A stretch of DNA of 45,985 nt, taken from positions 1 through 45,985 of the forward strand of contig JAMCUD010000055.1 in assembly GCA_023379355.1 (NCBI GenBank), written 5' to 3'. The notes beneath the pieces are model-generated. The model was not told where the DNA came from, ran no database searches, and worked only from the letters and a program-made list of their open reading frames with translations. Shown in pieces: positions 16,107-25,133 of the stretch (within the stretch, counting starts at the first letter, position 1; every line of letters begins with the position of its first letter). Made by a program: the position numbers and the translations under genes. The DNA is from Thermoplasmatota archaeon (GTDB lineage: Archaea > Thermoplasmatota > Thermoplasmata > Thermoplasmatales > Thermoplasmataceae).

Positions 16107-16586
16107 CTATTCAACTCCTTCCATTAGGGTATCCACTATTGATCCGTAATCGTTTTCACGATAGACTTTCAGGACAGTCCTGGTATCCGTTCTCTCTATC
16201 TCAGGTATTTCCATAAGTTGCTTGAGGATCTCACCATATTCCTCTTTGTTCTTGCTCAGGGTGATCAGAACGAAATCTATGTCTCCCAGGAGAAAATATA
16301 CAGATACCACTCCACGAATGCTTCTAAGTTTTTCCCCCAGTATTTCCTGATATTCTTTACTGTAATGGGCCCTCACAAAGGTTACAGTCATAAAGTTGAT
16401 GTCCAGGCGGTTGGGGCTGATTATCACCGTATTCTTTGATATCACGCCGCTGTTCTCCATCTCCTTAATTCGTCTGCTAACTGCTGAAGGTGAGAAAATC
16501 CCGACTTTCCTGCCTATCTCATGAAGGGATGTTTTTGAATTCTCAACAAGTAGTCGTAATATTTTCAGATTGGTCTTATCCTCCAT
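16107..16586 (-). CDS. Lrp/AsnC family transcriptional regulator
   Basis: A full-length 159-residue Lrp-type regulator. The N-terminal helix-turn-helix (residues 4-60) has the family sequence ILRLLVENSKTSLHEIGRKV followed by FSPSAVSRRIKEMENSGVI. The C-terminal RAM domain (70-150) includes GVVSVYFLLGDIDFVLI and a final strand with TDTRTVLKVYR. It probably binds an amino acid and controls metabolic genes. Arginine deiminase lies two genes away, but no direct link is visible. The start is 10-20 bases after CTATATATTATT, so the leader is very short. Confidence 0.9.
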   Translation of the reverse strand: MEDKTNLKILRLLVENSKTSLHEIGRKVGIFSPSAVSRRIKEMENSGVISKNTVIISPNRLDINFMTVTFVRAHYSKEYQEILGEKLRSIRGVVSVYFLLGDIDFVLITLSKNKEEYGEILKQLMEIPEIERTDTRTVLKVYRENDYGSIVDTLMEGVE

Positions 16587-16712
16587 AATAATATATAGGT
16601 GAGGATATATTATAAGTTATCTATTCGCCTTTTTTATGGTTAATAGATATTACATCAAAACTTAAATTGAGTTAATTTAATTAATGAAATATGATTTATA
16701 AATCTCTGACTT

Positions 16713-17108
16713 TCAAATCTTTTCCATCACATCAATAATTTCAGCCTGAAATTTTTCCGCCTCATCCCCCTCTTTCAAAAATCCGGAAGCCATTTCAGTT
16801 ACAAGAAGCATCTTGATACCGGTTTTACCGGAAGGTAGTTCTTCAAGGACTATCTTGCAGGGCAGAAAAAGTCCGTAATCACTGTTCTTTGAAATCAATT
16901 CCATGGCTGCGGCGGGACGGCAAACCTCGAGAATATAGTACCCGCGAAACTCTGAACCTAGCTTTTCCTTCAGAATCTGTTTAAGGTCAACGTATGAAAG
17001 AACTGCATAACCCTTCTCTTTTAACCCGTTTCCAAGCTCCAGAAACACTCTATCGATATTCTTCTCTGTGACAGCTTCAAACTTGTACATGATGGAAGAT
17101 GCATTCAT
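16713..17108 (-). CDS. DUF302 family protein
   Basis: A 131-residue protein with the DUF302 pattern: GYAVLSYVDLKQILKEKLG, FRGYYILEVCRPAAAMELI and YGLFLPCKIVLEE. In this family the conserved Cys in the (N/R)P-containing turn and the LLPC segment are typical; both cysteines are present here. The function of DUF302 is not established; structures show a small alpha/beta dimer. A second possible start is seven codons in (MYKFEAV). It is divergent from arginine deiminase with about 60 bases between starts, so both promoters share that gap. Confidence 0.82.
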   Translation of the reverse strand: MNASSIMYKFEAVTEKNIDRVFLELGNGLKEKGYAVLSYVDLKQILKEKLGSEFRGYYILEVCRPAAAMELISKNSDYGLFLPCKIVLEELPSGKTGIKMLLVTEMASGFLKEGDEAEKFQAEIIDVMEKI

Positions 17109-17167
17109 CCAATAAATGAGTATGCCGGTCTGAATATTTTCTTATGCTTTGTGCCTCTCCCCTAACT

Positions 17168-18427
17168 ATGAAAGTAATAAGAGAATGGGATAGACTCAGG
17201 GAGGTCATGGTGCACACCCCTGGAATGGAAATAGATTACGCGATGCTCGCTCCAAAGCCATTCCTTTTCGAAAGGCCATTTAACACAGAAAAGGCCAGGA
17301 AGGAACATCTTGCCCTCATAAGGACACTTGGCGAAAACGGGGTGAAGGTTCATGTTCTTAGGGATCTCGTGGTCAACACCGCTGACAGAAACCCAGAATT
17401 CCGGAAACGGCTGGAGGATGAGGTCATATCCACAGTGAAATTCTATGGTAACATGGAGAGAGTTCAGGAGTCGGCACAGGAATTCAGGAAGAATATCACC
17501 TACCTTGATTCCAGCACTCTCTTTAATACACTGACTCTGGACCCGTCAGTTGATCTCAAGGAGGATGAGGCAAATAATCTTGCATATCCTCGAATATACT
17601 CCAACGTTCCTCTTGCGAATCTGTATTTCATGAGAGATCAGCAGGCTGTGGGTGGAAATGGTGTCTTTATAGGTAACATGAAGAGGAATCAGAGAAAGGG
17701 TGAAACCGGATTGACGGAGTTTGTATTCCGTAAACTCTTTGGTACAAATAATGTCCGATCCACATCGCCTGGTTCTATTTTCGAAGGAGGTGACTTCATG
17801 CCCGCAGGAGAATTCTCTCTCATAGGCACAGGAACCAGGACAACTGAAGCCGGGGCACTGGAAATGATAAAATCTGGCATTGTGGAGTCTGATGAGATAG
17901 GGGTTGTTAAGAACCCCCTTTATGACTTCATGGACCTGGATGAGAAGAGAGACCCCATGGTCAATATGCACTTAGATACCTATTTCAATATAGCCGGGGA
18001 TGGTGTTACTGTGGGTTCTGAGGAACTCATGAGAAAGGCTAAGCTTTCTATATATTCCAGGGAAGGGGAGAAGATAGAGGATAACCTGAATCTCTACGAA
18101 TACCTTAAGAAAAAGGGATTTTCGAATATCAACCTCGGTGTGAGTGAACAGATGAGTTATTCATCCAACTTCCTCACACTGAGGGATAAACTGATTGTAA
18201 ATGTCAACGTGGGTCAGGTCCTGAAGAGGTTGCTTTCCGGAGGAGTTTTCCATGGGTCCCTCCTTCAGGCAGTCAGGAAAGATTTGGATACAATTGGATC
18301 GGACAACCTTTTTCCGCATTCACGGGCAGTGAAGGATTTTGGGGTGGATAACATTGAGATCAACCTCTCTGAACTGACTGGAGGATACGGTGGGGCTCAC
18401 TGCATGACTGCAGCTCTGATTAGATAG
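17168..18427 (+). CDS. arcA: Arginine deiminase
   Basis: A 419-residue enzyme converting arginine to citrulline and ammonia, the first step of the arginine deiminase route, which yields ATP and neutralises acid. Guanidino-group-modifying motifs are all there: REWDRLREVMVHTPG at the N terminus, NLYFMRDQQAV, FEGGDFMPAG (Glu/Asp pair), MHLDTYF (catalytic His and Asp) and GGAHCMTAAL with the nucleophile Cys near the C terminus. The ATG at 17168 gives the usual N terminus; an upstream ATG adds eight residues. Ornithine carbamoyltransferase and carbamate kinase are not in the window. Confidence 0.95.
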   Translation: MKVIREWDRLREVMVHTPGMEIDYAMLAPKPFLFERPFNTEKARKEHLALIRTLGENGVKVHVLRDLVVNTADRNPEFRKRLEDEVISTVKFYGNMERVQESAQEFRKNITYLDSSTLFNTLTLDPSVDLKEDEANNLAYPRIYSNVPLANLYFMRDQQAVGGNGVFIGNMKRNQRKGETGLTEFVFRKLFGTNNVRSTSPGSIFEGGDFMPAGEFSLIGTGTRTTEAGALEMIKSGIVESDEIGVVKNPLYDFMDLDEKRDPMVNMHLDTYFNIAGDGVTVGSEELMRKAKLSIYSREGEKIEDNLNLYEYLKKKGFSNINLGVSEQMSYSSNFLTLRDKLIVNVNVGQVLKRLLSGGVFHGSLLQAVRKDLDTIGSDNLFPHSRAVKDFGVDNIEINLSELTGGYGGAHCMTAALIR

Positions 18428-18579
18428 GTGACCGGAACGGAGGTTCTGCCCGTCTCCGTTTACTGTTATCTGGATTCCACGACTCAGAGCAGGTCTGGCC
18501 GACTCAGGCTGCACATGTAGGTTTCAATGCTGACAGGAAATGGGGAACGGGATATGGCGAGATTCACGTGACAGAAAGG

Positions 18580-18590
18580 TTTAATTTAAA
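18580..18590 (+). promoter_or_regulatory. Promoter of the S3Ae gene (BRE/TATA)
   Basis: AGAAAGG followed by TTTAATTTAAA forms a purine-rich BRE and TATA box about 55 bases before the S3Ae ATG. That predicts a leader of about 25-30 nt, which contains a GAGGGA ribosome binding site at 18630-18635. Confidence 0.65.
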
Positions 18591-18639
18591 AATGGCATTA
18601 CGCTGCTATCACTTATATGTATAGTATTAGAGGGATTTA

Positions 18640-19284
18640 ATGGCAAAGGAAAGAGGTCAGAGAAAGGCCAAGGATAAGTGGAAGGAAAAGAACTGGTATA
18701 CGATTGTTGCACCCGATTACTTTTCGGGCAAGGAGTTGATCATGGGTATTGGAAGCACTCCAGAATCCATGATAGGCAGAAAGGTTGAAATACCCGTTTC
18801 TGACCTCACAGGGAACTTCAAGAAATCCAACGCAAGAATGATCTTTCAGATAACATCCTGCCAGGGAAGCAGATGTGAAACTGAGTTCATGGGGCACACG
18901 CTTAGCGATGACTATATCCGGAGAATGGTAAGGAGAAGAAAGGAGAGAATGGACATAGTAAAATCGTTCAAAACATCCACAGGAGATGATGTAACTGTCA
19001 AGCTGGTTATTGTCACCGATGGAAAGCTTACTGGATCAAAGACTGTGGAGATCCGGAATGAAGTTGAGAGATTCCTTACAGAAAAGATATCAGCCATGTC
19101 CTACGGGGAGTTTTCAAAGTATGTCATAAATGATGATATATACAGCGACATAGTGAACGCCGCTAAGGACATTTATCCAATCAGGAAACTTGAAATCAGA
19201 AAGTCCGTTAAGCTTTCAAAAGCTGGAACACACAATGTTGTTGAATCACCTCCGGCAGAGACTGAGGTAGGACAGGCTTCGTAA
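18640..19284 (+). CDS. rps3ae: 30S ribosomal protein S3Ae (eS1)
   Basis: A 214-residue small-subunit ribosomal protein, the archaeal/eukaryotic eS1. The opening KDKWKEKNWYTIVAPDYF, the GRKVEIPVSDLTGNF block and the basic DDYIRRMVRRRKERMD stretch are diagnostic. The C-terminal part DIYPIRKLEIRKSVKL also fits, while the acidic tail is variable. It sits in the small-subunit platform near the mRNA exit. Elongator tRNA-Met begins ten bases after the stop codon, suggesting one transcript that is later processed. Confidence 0.97.
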   Translation: MAKERGQRKAKDKWKEKNWYTIVAPDYFSGKELIMGIGSTPESMIGRKVEIPVSDLTGNFKKSNARMIFQITSCQGSRCETEFMGHTLSDDYIRRMVRRRKERMDIVKSFKTSTGDDVTVKLVIVTDGKLTGSKTVEIRNEVERFLTEKISAMSYGEFSKYVINDDIYSDIVNAAKDIYPIRKLEIRKSVKLSKAGTHNVVESPPAETEVGQAS

Positions 19285-19293
19285 TTTTTTGTT

Positions 19294-19386
19294 GCCGGGG
19301 TGGCTTAGCTGGAAGAGCGCCGGACTCATAAGGACCAAAAGTTCTGAGACATCCGGAGGTCTCGGGTTCAAACCCCGATCCCGGCA
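19294..19386 (+). tRNA. Elongator tRNA-Met(CAT) with intron
   Basis: Acceptor stem GCCGGGG pairs with TCCCGGC, the D arm is GCTTAGCTGGAAGAGC, the anticodon stem CCGGA/TCCGG encloses CTCATA...A with anticodon CAT, and the T arm has GGGTTCAAACCCC. A 20-base intron sits after position 37. The G1-C72 pair and overall sequence fit elongator rather than initiator Met; a tRNA-Ile2 with modified CAT cannot be fully excluded. Discriminator A, no encoded CCA. No TATA was seen in the ten-base gap from the S3Ae gene. Confidence 0.92.
19331..19350 (+). other. tRNA-Met intron (canonical 37/38 position)
   Basis: Twenty bases between A37 and A38 of tRNA-Met, beginning AGGACC and ending GAGAC. Removing them restores a seven-base anticodon loop. 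This is a typical archaeal intron site cut by the splicing endonuclease. Confidence 0.85.
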
Positions 19387-19536
19387 CTCGCTTCATTTCA
19401 CAGTATTCTTTTTGAGTGAATCATAATATTCAAGTTAATTATTAATTGATTCTACGCATGCAGTTGTTTATTACTGAATCCTTCTTTCAATGACAAACGG
19501 GTTTTGTAATATCACAGATGAGGCGAAGACAAAGGA

Positions 19537-20229
19537 ATGGATGTAAATGACATCAAACCATCTGCCGGGAATAATTCTTCCCCTTACATCGCCATAGCAC
19601 TCGGTTATGTACCTGCAGGTATTGTTTTCGGTTCTATCTCGTTCATCTTCGGGATACCTCTGTATTATGTGATTGGTCTTTCACTGATTGTTTACTCCGG
19701 GGCTGTTCAATCTGCATTTGTGGGATTCTGGGCATCAGGTTTCAGCGTCTTTGGAATTCTTTTGACTGCTTTCCTGCTGAATTCCAGGCATTCCTTCTAT
19801 GGGGCGCATATTGAAAGGAAGATGGGGGTGTTCAGCCTGCGGAGAGTATTTCTGGTCGCCCCATTCATCACGGATGAAGTGTACGCACTGGCAGTATCCG
19901 CAGACACGCCTGGCTGGAAATGGCTTTTCAACCTCTCGATGTTCGGATATGCCAACTGGATTCTGTCATCAATAGCAGGATATCTTATATTCAGCAGCCT
20001 GCCTCTAAAATATCTGGAGGAACTGACAATAGGACTCTCAGCCCTGTTTCTTTCCCTATTTATCCCTCAGACAAAAAACAGGGATGGGGTAATAGTTGCC
20101 GCTGTATCAATATCGGTTGCTCTCGTTGTGAGAATATCCGATCTTCCTGACTATTTCATTTCAGTTGCTATCCTGGCTGGCCTGATCACTGGTGCCGTGC
20201 TCATAATGAGGAAGGAGGTAAGCCATTGA
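19537..20229 (+). CDS. azlC: AzlC family amino-acid exporter, large subunit
   Basis: A 230-residue membrane protein with about six to seven TM helices, of the AzlC/YgaZ family that exports branched-chain amino acids (or their analogues) together with AzlD. The signature is LGYVPAGIVFGSISF, YSGAVQSAFVGFWASG and LLNSRHSFYGAHIE, where the N-S-R-H segment is strongly conserved; DEVYAL follows. RBS AAAGGA lies just before ATG. Its last codons overlap the start of the AzlD-like gene. Confidence 0.92.
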   Translation: MDVNDIKPSAGNNSSPYIAIALGYVPAGIVFGSISFIFGIPLYYVIGLSLIVYSGAVQSAFVGFWASGFSVFGILLTAFLLNSRHSFYGAHIERKMGVFSLRRVFLVAPFITDEVYALAVSADTPGWKWLFNLSMFGYANWILSSIAGYLIFSSLPLKYLEELTIGLSALFLSLFIPQTKNRDGVIVAAVSISVALVVRISDLPDYFISVAILAGLITGAVLIMRKEVSH

Positions 20230-20537
20230 ATTACACAATCCTCTTAACAATTATCGTTCTTGGGATCCTCAGTCTGGTTCAGCGCCTTGTTCCCTGGTTG
20301 TTGCTTAGAAGGCAATCGAAAGGGGAAAACCTTGACAGGCTCTTTGGCTATTTTTCCATAGCTGCCTTCTCCTCTCTTATGGTTGAGGAACTGCCATCCC
20401 ATGTGATTACTGATTTTATTGCCCTTTTTGTTGCATTATTAGTTTCCTTGAGAACAAAAAATGTAGGGATGACTGTTTTGTCAGCCATGGCAGTTGCACT
20501 TATTTCGGGTTTTCTGCTCAGCGGGACAGCCTTATAG
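20226..20537 (+). CDS. azlD: AzlD-like small subunit of amino-acid exporter
   Basis: A 103-residue protein with about four short hydrophobic helices and the AzlD arrangement (TFLLRLVPW-type segment here QRLVPWLLLRRQ, then FSIAAFSSLMVEEL and a C-terminal helix). It starts with TTG inside the AzlC stop region (4-base overlap, translational coupling). Its 3' end overlaps the convergent PEP carboxykinase gene by about 20 bases. Confidence 0.85.
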   Translation: MNYTILLTIIVLGILSLVQRLVPWLLLRRQSKGENLDRLFGYFSIAAFSSLMVEELPSHVITDFIALFVALLVSLRTKNVGMTVLSAMAVALISGFLLSGTAL

Positions 20538-22296
20538 AGAGTTCTTCAAACTCCTTTCTTATCTCATCAGGGATACCATCACCAAGAGATTTCAGGTAAT
20601 CTTCTATCTGGGCGACTTCATCCGCCCATTCATGCCTGTTGACAGATGTAACCATGGCCATCCTTTCGCTGCTTACTTCTGTGCCATTAAGGTTGATTTC
20701 TCCAGGCTTGGGAACCAGACCTATCTCTGTGGAATTCGCTTCAATTTTCATGTCACAGCGCTTTATTATCCACTCCAGAACGCGCATATTTTCCCCGAAA
20801 CCCGGCCAAAGGAAATTCCCTTCGGAGTCCTTCCTGAACCAGTTAACGTAGAAGATCTTTGGAAGTTTTTTCGATCTCTTTCCAATTTCTATCCAATGTT
20901 TGAAATACTGATTGATGTTATATCCGCAGAAAGGTCTCATAGCCATTGGGTCTCTGCGAACCACACCTACTTTTCCTTCAGCAGCTGCGGTCTGTTCGAC
21001 TCCCATTGTGGCTCCCAGAAAGACCCCATGGTTCCAATGGAAGGATTCAAAAACTAGTGGAATGGTGTTAACTCTCCTCCCTCCAAATATTATTGCAGAT
21101 ATCGGAACACCCATGGGGTCATCCGCCTTCTGGGATAATTCAGGGTAACGATGCAGTGGGGTAGTGAATCTTGAATTGGGGTGTGCCACTTTCTGGCCAG
21201 ATCGACGCTCAAAGTCGTTCCCCTGCCAGTCCTTTAAAGAACCTTCCGGCATTTCAAGACCTTCCCACCACGGTTCATTGTGCTCAGTAAGCCCTACATT
21301 TGTGAAAATCGTATCCTCCCTGATAGCTTCCATGGCATTTGGGTTCGTATGGTGGCTCGTGCCTGGTACAACTCCAAAGAAGCCATTTTCAGGATTTATG
21401 GCATAAAGTCTTCCATCCTTGCCAATTCTCATCCAGGCAATATCGTCTCCTATTAACCTTGTCTTCCACCCATTTTTTATATACTCCTTCGGTGGTTTTA
21501 TCATAGCCAGGTTTGTTTTTCCGCTGGCACTGGGAAAAGCCGCAGCGATATAGTGCATATCCCCGGAAGGAGATTCAACCTCGAGTATAAGCATGTGTTC
21601 CGCAAGCCATCCCTGCTCCTTCGCGTTAACAGAAGCGATCCTGAGGGCGTGGCACTTCTTGCTTAAGAGTGCGTTTCCGCCATATGCGGAATTTATGCTG
21701 ATTATATCTGACTCAATGTCAGTCTTTTTCCATGGGAAATGGAGAATGTATCTTTCTTCGGGGTTGAGGTCCTTAGAACAGTGGATACTTTTAACGAATC
21801 TTGCTTCCCCTCTGATTTTGTTCAGGGCGACTTCGCCCATTCTGGTCATAATGAACATATTGGCAACCACATACGGACTATCTGTGATTTCGATGCCCGT
21901 TTCTGCGAAAGGGGAATTCGCTGGTCCCATGATGTAAGGGACAACATACATGGTTTTACCTTTCATGGAATTTTTTAACAGTTTCGTAGTAATCTTCTCA
22001 GCTTCAGCTACACTCATGAAATTGTTCAAGGGGCCAACCTGAGATTTGGAATCTCCACAGATGAAAGTGGATTTTTCTGTCCTTGCGACATCGTTAATGG
22101 AACTCCTGAATAGAAAACAGTTGGGGTACGTCTCCTTATTGAGTCTTATTAGTTTTTTTTCTTTAACCATAGATTCAGTGATGCTTTCATATTCTTCCCT
22201 GGAACCATTACAAAAGTAAATTTTCTCAGGGTTAACAAGGGATGCTACTTTATCTACCCATTCGTCCAGAATGGTGATTTCGGATGCTTCCATCAT
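20518..22296 (-). CDS. pckG: Phosphoenolpyruvate carboxykinase (GTP)
   Basis: A 592-residue GTP-dependent PEPCK, converting oxaloacetate to PEP and CO2 for gluconeogenesis. Diagnostic segments include MYVVPYIMGPANSPF, the kinase-1 loop FPSASGKTN (254-262) with the hyper-reactive Cys position replaced by Ser257, DDIAWMR with metal ligands, and the guanine-pocket region FCGYNINQYFKHW. The length matches the family. Starts at codon 1 or 2 are equivalent. It is the natural exit for C4 acids from the neighbouring catabolic operon (22577-26986), from which it is separated by 280 AT-rich bases with its own promoter. Confidence 0.96.
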   Translation of the reverse strand: MMEASEITILDEWVDKVASLVNPEKIYFCNGSREEYESITESMVKEKKLIRLNKETYPNCFLFRSSINDVARTEKSTFICGDSKSQVGPLNNFMSVAEAEKITTKLLKNSMKGKTMYVVPYIMGPANSPFAETGIEITDSPYVVANMFIMTRMGEVALNKIRGEARFVKSIHCSKDLNPEERYILHFPWKKTDIESDIISINSAYGGNALLSKKCHALRIASVNAKEQGWLAEHMLILEVESPSGDMHYIAAAFPSASGKTNLAMIKPPKEYIKNGWKTRLIGDDIAWMRIGKDGRLYAINPENGFFGVVPGTSHHTNPNAMEAIREDTIFTNVGLTEHNEPWWEGLEMPEGSLKDWQGNDFERRSGQKVAHPNSRFTTPLHRYPELSQKADDPMGVPISAIIFGGRRVNTIPLVFESFHWNHGVFLGATMGVEQTAAAEGKVGVVRRDPMAMRPFCGYNINQYFKHWIEIGKRSKKLPKIFYVNWFRKDSEGNFLWPGFGENMRVLEWIIKRCDMKIEANSTEIGLVPKPGEINLNGTEVSSERMAMVTSVNRHEWADEVAQIEDYLKSLGDGIPDEIRKEFEELSIRLSR

Positions 22297-22576
22297 ATGG
22301 TTAAGCGTTCAAACGATTATAAATATTTCCACTTTTGCATTGTTTCAATATCGGCAATTCACGAACTCAATTTTGTATGTTATTTGACAATTTCTGATAT
22401 AGCAAATGCCGTATATCAATATCGATGTTCTCTAAATTACCAATTCACAGATGATATACAATTTTCCGTATTAAGCCCCAATATTTGGGTTAAATCTAAA
22501 ATATGACCTATTATCAGGCCTCGGTAAATTTTGTATAGATAGTGCATGGAATTGATAAAAATAGTGAGAGGGTTAT

Positions 22577-23725
22577 CTAAAGTTTGGCAAAAGAAGTAGT
22601 TTTAACAGCTTTCATTTGTGTTCCCAGTTCAGATTTTTCCTTTAAAAGCGCCAAATACCTGAATATTATATGGTTCAGCTTGCTGTATGGTGCAACAATG
22701 TAAAGGGTGCCGACAAAGGATAGATGAATCAGGAATACCAGACCCATGTAAGAATAGGTTCTTGTAACCAGTGAAAACATCCCTGTTATGGCTGTAAATA
22801 GCAAAAGATACACCACCCAGTAATCCATCTTAATCATGGTGCTGTTTGCCTTTGTTTTATCGGAAACGGATTTCATATACAGGAAACCAAAGGCACCTGA
22901 GATTATCATTAAACCTCCCAAGGTTCCTGAAAGAACAGGCAAAGATAGAACAGGGTATGGAGGAAAATATCCTATTATGTGCTGAATAACTGCTGCTGAT
23001 GATGTAGCCAAAATTGCAAGAAGTATTCCAAAAAACATGAGCATATGGAACACCATTCTCGTTCTTGTTCCGTTTTCCTGCGGATAGTCACAACCAGCTC
23101 CCCCTCCCTTGAACCACCTATGGGAGATTACATCCTTTATTGCGAGAGCATGGTACTTCATCTTAAGTATGCCAGACCTGTTGCCGCCTATATCTCTCCA
23201 GAAAAAAGCCCCCTGGACCAGCCACATAGCGATAACATATATGCCGAGAACCATTCCGACTATCACAAGGAATTCATAGGGAACAACCGAATAAACTGAG
23301 GCCTGTGGAGAATAGAGCGAAGAGAGTCCGTTCAGATATATGACTACCGAAAAGAGCACAGCAGCAGAAAGTATCAAAATTCCGGTTCCAGCAAGGTATG
23401 TTCCATTCAGGACTCTGGTAAGTGGCTTGGGCCACGTCTCATTTCTGTGTATCTCCACCCGGGTGTCGCTATTCAATTTTGGAATGTTAAGTCCGTATTC
23501 ATGGGGTTCACTGTATGGGCAAGCATAAAAACAGTCCCTGCAGTCATGACAAAGATATGAAAAATACTTGATATCCTTTGCTTCCAGGAAGTTTCTTCTC
23601 TCCATAGCATCCCAGACTGGGCAGAATCCCTCGCAATGTCTGCATGCGTTGCAAATCATATACTGTCTAATGGCTTCATTCTCAGTGTTAAGTCTATTCA
23701 TGTTCAAAATATTAGGTTCAGTCAT
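22577..23725 (-). CDS. tcuB: TcuB/CitB-like Fe-S membrane protein
   Basis: A 382-residue protein with an N-terminal ferredoxin-like part and six C-terminal TM helices. Two cysteine clusters, CNACRHCEGFCPVW (25-38) and CHDCRDCFYACPYSEPHEYG (59-78), match TcuB, which passes electrons from the TcuA flavoprotein to the membrane quinone pool. The C-terminal half has several His in helices, as expected for haem or quinone sites. SD GGGAGG precedes the ATG, which overlaps the TcuA stop by eight bases. It closes the leuC-leuD-tcuA-tcuB-like operon. Confidence 0.9.
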   Translation of the reverse strand: MTEPNILNMNRLNTENEAIRQYMICNACRHCEGFCPVWDAMERRNFLEAKDIKYFSYLCHDCRDCFYACPYSEPHEYGLNIPKLNSDTRVEIHRNETWPKPLTRVLNGTYLAGTGILILSAAVLFSVVIYLNGLSSLYSPQASVYSVVPYEFLVIVGMVLGIYVIAMWLVQGAFFWRDIGGNRSGILKMKYHALAIKDVISHRWFKGGGAGCDYPQENGTRTRMVFHMLMFFGILLAILATSSAAVIQHIIGYFPPYPVLSLPVLSGTLGGLMIISGAFGFLYMKSVSDKTKANSTMIKMDYWVVYLLLFTAITGMFSLVTRTYSYMGLVFLIHLSFVGTLYIVAPYSKLNHIIFRYLALLKEKSELGTQMKAVKTTSFAKL

Positions 23726-25112
23726 TACTAACAGCCTCCCTTCCGGCCTTTATTCCTGTTACAGTGCCAATCACCAGTCCTGTTCCTCCAACGTAACCCC
23801 TTCCGTATATATTGCCAGATGTGACTTCTCCAGCCGCATATACATTTTCTATTGGATGGTTGTTCTTATCCAGGACCCTGGCCTTGGTATCGATCCTGAC
23901 ACTCTGAAAGGTAAATGTGATTCCCGGGAGCATTGGCCAAACATAAAATGGTGGTTTGTCGAGCTTCCTCGCCCAGTTTGATTTATTGGGATTGAGTCCT
24001 GTGGTCTTTTTCCCATCAAGCTTCGACAGATTGTAATTGACGTCCTCCGAAACATGGGTGTTGTACTCTTCAACCGTACTCTTTAAAGCTGTCGGGTCAA
24101 GATCTACCTTCTTGGCAAGCTCCTCTATAGTATCTGCTCTGATGCCTTCATACATGGGCACAAGAGTCTCGCCCATCATTTTGCTATCAATTATGACATA
24201 AATTTTCTGATCTGGCTGATCTCTTGCAAGGTGTCCCCACAGAACGTATCTCTTTGTCCACAGATCTTCGCCCTCGTCATAGAATCTTTTTGCGAACTTA
24301 TTGACAACTATACCGAGCGGAATAAGGTCTATTCTAGTAACAAAACCACCATCAAACTTTGGTGCTCTCGCATCCACTGCGGTCCAGTGAGCCTGATCGG
24401 GCTTTCCAATACTGCTTGCGCCCATTCTGTAGAGAGCTTTCAGGGGAATCCCGGTGTTATATTTCGCACCGCGTACGACTATGTTACTTGCCCTGTCTCC
24501 ATAGGCCTCTCTGAGGTATTCCATATTTGCCTCAAACCCTCCGGAAGCCACAACTAACCTGTCTGCCTTGACCTGAAACCCGGTCCCATCTCTTTCTATC
24601 TGGACAGATATAACTCCATTCTCACTGGATTTTATGTCATGGACCATTGTATCATAAACGACCTGAATACCCAGTCTTTCGGCAACAAAATAGTAAGTAT
24701 TGAGCAGCTGTTTCCCGCCCCCAAGTATGAAGGCATTGGCTGTGTCGTAATGGAAGGCACCTTTTACTGCGTGCTTGAGTATTATTTTATGTCTCTTCAT
24801 CCATTCAGGCATCTCTCCGGAACCTTCCACAACCATATTGAGTATATCCGGGTCAGATTCTCCCTTGTTTATCTTCATTACATCATTAATGTACTCTTCT
24901 TTTGAGTAAGGACCACTGCTGAAGTTATCATAATTGTGAACATAACGTATGCTCCTTGTATATTTGGAATTCCCTCCTCTGAACTCCTTTGGTGCCCTTT
25001 CAATCAGTAGAATCCTCTTCGAAGGTGAAGTCTCCTTCGCACTGATTGCGGCGTTCAGTGCAGCATTTCCCCCACCTACAACAACAAGGCCATAGTTTTT
25101 ATCAGAGTTCAT
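23718..25112 (-). CDS. tcuA: TcuA-like FAD-dependent tricarballylate dehydrogenase
   Basis: A 464-residue flavoprotein of the fumarate reductase/succinate dehydrogenase superfamily. The dinucleotide-binding motif VVVGGGNAALNAAISA (10-25), then LLIERAP and RGGNSKYTRSIRYVHN, are characteristic of TcuA, which oxidises tricarballylate to cis-aconitate. The C-terminal FAD motif NVYAAGEVTSGNIYGRGYVG is intact. A strong SD GGAGGAG lies nine bases before the ATG. The gene follows the leuD-like gene by 21 bases. The substrate may differ from tricarballylate, since the family includes other dicarboxylate and enoate reductases. Confidence 0.85.
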   Translation of the reverse strand: MNSDKNYGLVVVGGGNAALNAAISAKETSPSKRILLIERAPKEFRGGNSKYTRSIRYVHNYDNFSSGPYSKEEYINDVMKINKGESDPDILNMVVEGSGEMPEWMKRHKIILKHAVKGAFHYDTANAFILGGGKQLLNTYYFVAERLGIQVVYDTMVHDIKSSENGVISVQIERDGTGFQVKADRLVVASGGFEANMEYLREAYGDRASNIVVRGAKYNTGIPLKALYRMGASSIGKPDQAHWTAVDARAPKFDGGFVTRIDLIPLGIVVNKFAKRFYDEGEDLWTKRYVLWGHLARDQPDQKIYVIIDSKMMGETLVPMYEGIRADTIEELAKKVDLDPTALKSTVEEYNTHVSEDVNYNLSKLDGKKTTGLNPNKSNWARKLDKPPFYVWPMLPGITFTFQSVRIDTKARVLDKNNHPIENVYAAGEVTSGNIYGRGYVGGTGLVIGTVTGIKAGREAVSND

Positions 25113-25133
25113 ATAATGTCTCCTCCAAACGGT

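Noticed and set aside
20494..21057. 187-codon plus-strand ORF opposite pckG
   Set aside because: It is the antisense shadow of a clearly conserved PEP carboxykinase and overlaps azlD in another frame.
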